NCBI GenBank assembly: GCA_047637535.1
Contig: JBLIKY010000034.1
Span: forward strand, 1 to 15,123
From: UBA2040 sp047637535
GTDB taxonomy: Bacteria; Bacteroidota; Bacteroidia; Flavobacteriales_D; Crocinitomicaceae
DNA: 15,123 nt
Reading direction: 5' to 3'
The notes beneath the pieces were generated by a model. The model was given only the letters and a program-made list of their open reading frames with translations, did no database searches and had not been told where the DNA came from. The translations under genes were made by a program, and so were the position numbers. Within the stretch, counting starts at the first letter, position 1. The number at the start of each line of letters is the position of its first letter. This document shows, piece after piece, positions 13,859 to 15,123 of this stretch.

Positions 13859-15123
13859 ATGAAAAAATTCAAGTCTTCGATTTTAAGTCTATTAACGATA
13901 TCCCTTTTTATTGGGAATTCTTATTCACAGACATTAAACCAACCTGCTAATTGGCCAAATGCTAGTTGGTCTGTAGGAGGTGACAATTACTCTCCGGCAA
14001 ACGTTTTGAATGACCCAAGGACAGACGCTAATTTTACCTTTGACGATGACGGGGAGGGCGATGGCTCATTCAATGATAAGGTATGGGCCCAATCACCAGT
14101 GATTGACCTCACCCCTGCTTTTAATGCAGGAGAAATGGGGGTTGAAATATCGGGTGCATACATTTTTGAATCTTCAAGCGGAGGTGATGTTTTGAGAATA
14201 CAATACTACGATGCCGATGCAACAATATGGGTAAATCTACTCACGGCAGCATCAATTCCTGGTGCTATTTTTCCAGCCTACCCTAATTGCGTTACTACCA
14301 CTGATTATACCACACCTATTTTAGATATTAGTGGTTTTACTCCGAATCAATTATTAGGATTTAGATATCGAATGTTTTACGATGACAAAGGTGGATGGGA
14401 ATACGGTTTTTGTTTAGATTCACCGACATTAGTTTCTGTTCCTCCAGCCTGCCCAAAGCCAACGGCCTTAACTTCAGCCAATGAAACGAATACAACAGCT
14501 AATTTAGGATGGACAGAAGCCGGCGGTGCAACAGCATGGGACATCGAAGTGGTGGCGTCCGGGACAACGCCTTCAGGAACTCCGACAGACCCAGGCGTTA
14601 CTACAAACCCTTTTGCTAAAACAGGATTGACTGCTTCAACTTCCTATGACTTTTACGTTAGGTCGGATTGCGGAGGAGGTGATTTGTCAAGTTGGGTTGG
14701 CCCTTTTACATTTTCAACAACAGGCTCGACTCCCACTTGTAATGACCCTTCAGCGGGAACTTCTTCGAATGAAACAAATACAACAGCTCAATTAGCTTGG
14801 ACGGAAAATGGTACGGCTAATTCTTATAATATAGAGATCGTTCTTAAAGACGCTACAGCTACCGGAACGGCTACTGACTTTGGAGTTGAAAATCCCTTCA
14901 CGGCTACTGATCTTACAGCTGCAACGACATACGATTATTACGTGCAAGCCGATTGCAGTAGTAGTCTTACCTCAGAATGGGTTGGGCCCTTTACATTTAC
15001 TACGACTTCGACTACTCCGACTCCGACCTGCGATGCTCCGTCTAATATTGGAACGAACTCGATTAGTGATAATCAAGTCGACATAAAATGGACAGAAAAC
15101 GGTACTGCCACAACTTGGGAAAT
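13859..15123 (+). CDS. Large secreted surface protein with fibronectin type III-like repeats (partial, no stop in window)
   Basis: The frame is open from ATG 13859 to the right edge, giving 421 residues without a stop. It begins with a Sec signal peptide (MKKFKSS, hydrophobic LLTISLFIG, likely cleavage after NSYS). Residues 25-197 form a compact domain with an Asp/Gly-rich segment (FDDDGEGDG), SPVIDLTPAF and GGWEYGFCLDSPTL, which resembles the jelly-roll domains often found in flavobacterial adhesins and hydrolases; I cannot assign it exactly. From Cys198 on come fibronectin-III-like repeats: 198-293, 294-390, and a third cut at the window edge. Each starts with C-x-x-P, has a W-T-E-x-G strand and ends WVGPFTF. 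A T9SS sorting domain is expected at the unseen C-terminus. A strong promoter lies upstream. Adhesion or glycan binding is inferred from architecture only. Confidence 0.85.
   Translation, partial: MKKFKSSILSLLTISLFIGNSYSQTLNQPANWPNASWSVGGDNYSPANVLNDPRTDANFTFDDDGEGDGSFNDKVWAQSPVIDLTPAFNAGEMGVEISGAYIFESSSGGDVLRIQYYDADATIWVNLLTAASIPGAIFPAYPNCVTTTDYTTPILDISGFTPNQLLGFRYRMFYDDKGGWEYGFCLDSPTLVSVPPACPKPTALTSANETNTTANLGWTEAGGATAWDIEVVASGTTPSGTPTDPGVTTNPFAKTGLTASTSYDFYVRSDCGGGDLSSWVGPFTFSTTGSTPTCNDPSAGTSSNETNTTAQLAWTENGTANSYNIEIVLKDATATGTATDFGVENPFTATDLTAATTYDYYVQADCSSSLTSEWVGPFTFTTTSTTPTPTCDAPSNIGTNSISDNQVDIKWTENGTATTWE
14450..15123 (+). repeat. Tandem ~290-nt coding repeats (FN3-like)
   Basis: Two complete units and one partial unit begin at the cysteine codons at 14450, 14738 and 15029, spaced 288 and 291 nt. 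DNA identity is high in patches: the 21-nt stretch at 14480-14500 recurs at 14768-14788 with one mismatch, and the segment encoding WVGPFTF at 14693 recurs at 14978. Between the patches the units differ strongly, notably in the middle loop. Confidence 0.8.

Noticed and set aside
14880..15086. Closed plus-strand frame of 68 codons within the surface-protein gene
   Set aside because: It is a shadow of the FN3-like repeat region in another frame, Leu/Arg-rich through out-of-frame Thr codons.
1..15123. Defence island, prophage, insertion sequence, tRNA/rRNA genes or CRISPR
   Set aside because: No transposase, integrase, nuclease-toxin pair, terminal inverted repeats, tRNA-like cloverleaf or spacer array could be seen on either strand.

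Overview
This 15.1 kb, AT-rich window reads as a chromosomal segment of a Bacteroidota bacterium, most likely of the order Flavobacteriales. The evidence is promoter boxes of the Bacteroidota type (TAnnTTTG, once with a TTTG box 20 nt upstream), almost no Shine-Dalgarno sequences, a type IX secretion (T9SS) sorting domain, SPII lipoproteins, short forms of QueG and Ppx/GppA, and a small conserved protein characteristic of the phylum. No RNA gene, insertion sequence, prophage or CRISPR array was seen.

Layout. 1-1493: the 3' end of an RluA-type pseudouridine synthase (+) meets a DEAD-box RNA helicase (-) one base apart. 1654-5682: a rightward cluster era - der - ppx/gppA - pyrF, joining two ribosome-assembly GTPases, a phosphoanhydride hydrolase and the last step of UMP synthesis. 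5721-7371: a leftward prs - rplY (L25/Ctc) operon with a clear promoter and a rho-independent terminator. 7475-7804: the remnant of an SRAP (YedK/HMCES-like) gene. 7796-9599: a leftward envelope cluster (YceI-like lipoprotein, CvpA-like membrane protein, putative outer-membrane protein). 9722-11451: a conserved small protein followed by the RseP site-2 protease. 11461-11529: a heptamer-based hairpin between convergent genes. 11527-13415: a leftward lipoprotein - queG - DUF1800 remnant. 13416-13858: a long regulatory gap ending in a near-consensus promoter. 13859-end: the start of a large secreted protein with fibronectin-III-like repeats, cut by the window edge.

Most of the window is housekeeping: RNA modification and unwinding, 30S and 50S assembly, nucleotide supply (PRPP and UMP are consecutive inputs of one pathway), tRNA queuosine and envelope proteolysis. 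The unusual parts are two genes that have each lost their middle (SRAP and DUF1800/T9SS), the heptad hairpin, several genes whose only possible start is TTG or GTG, and the repeat-bearing surface protein. I did not find a convincing new multi-gene defence or metabolic system here.
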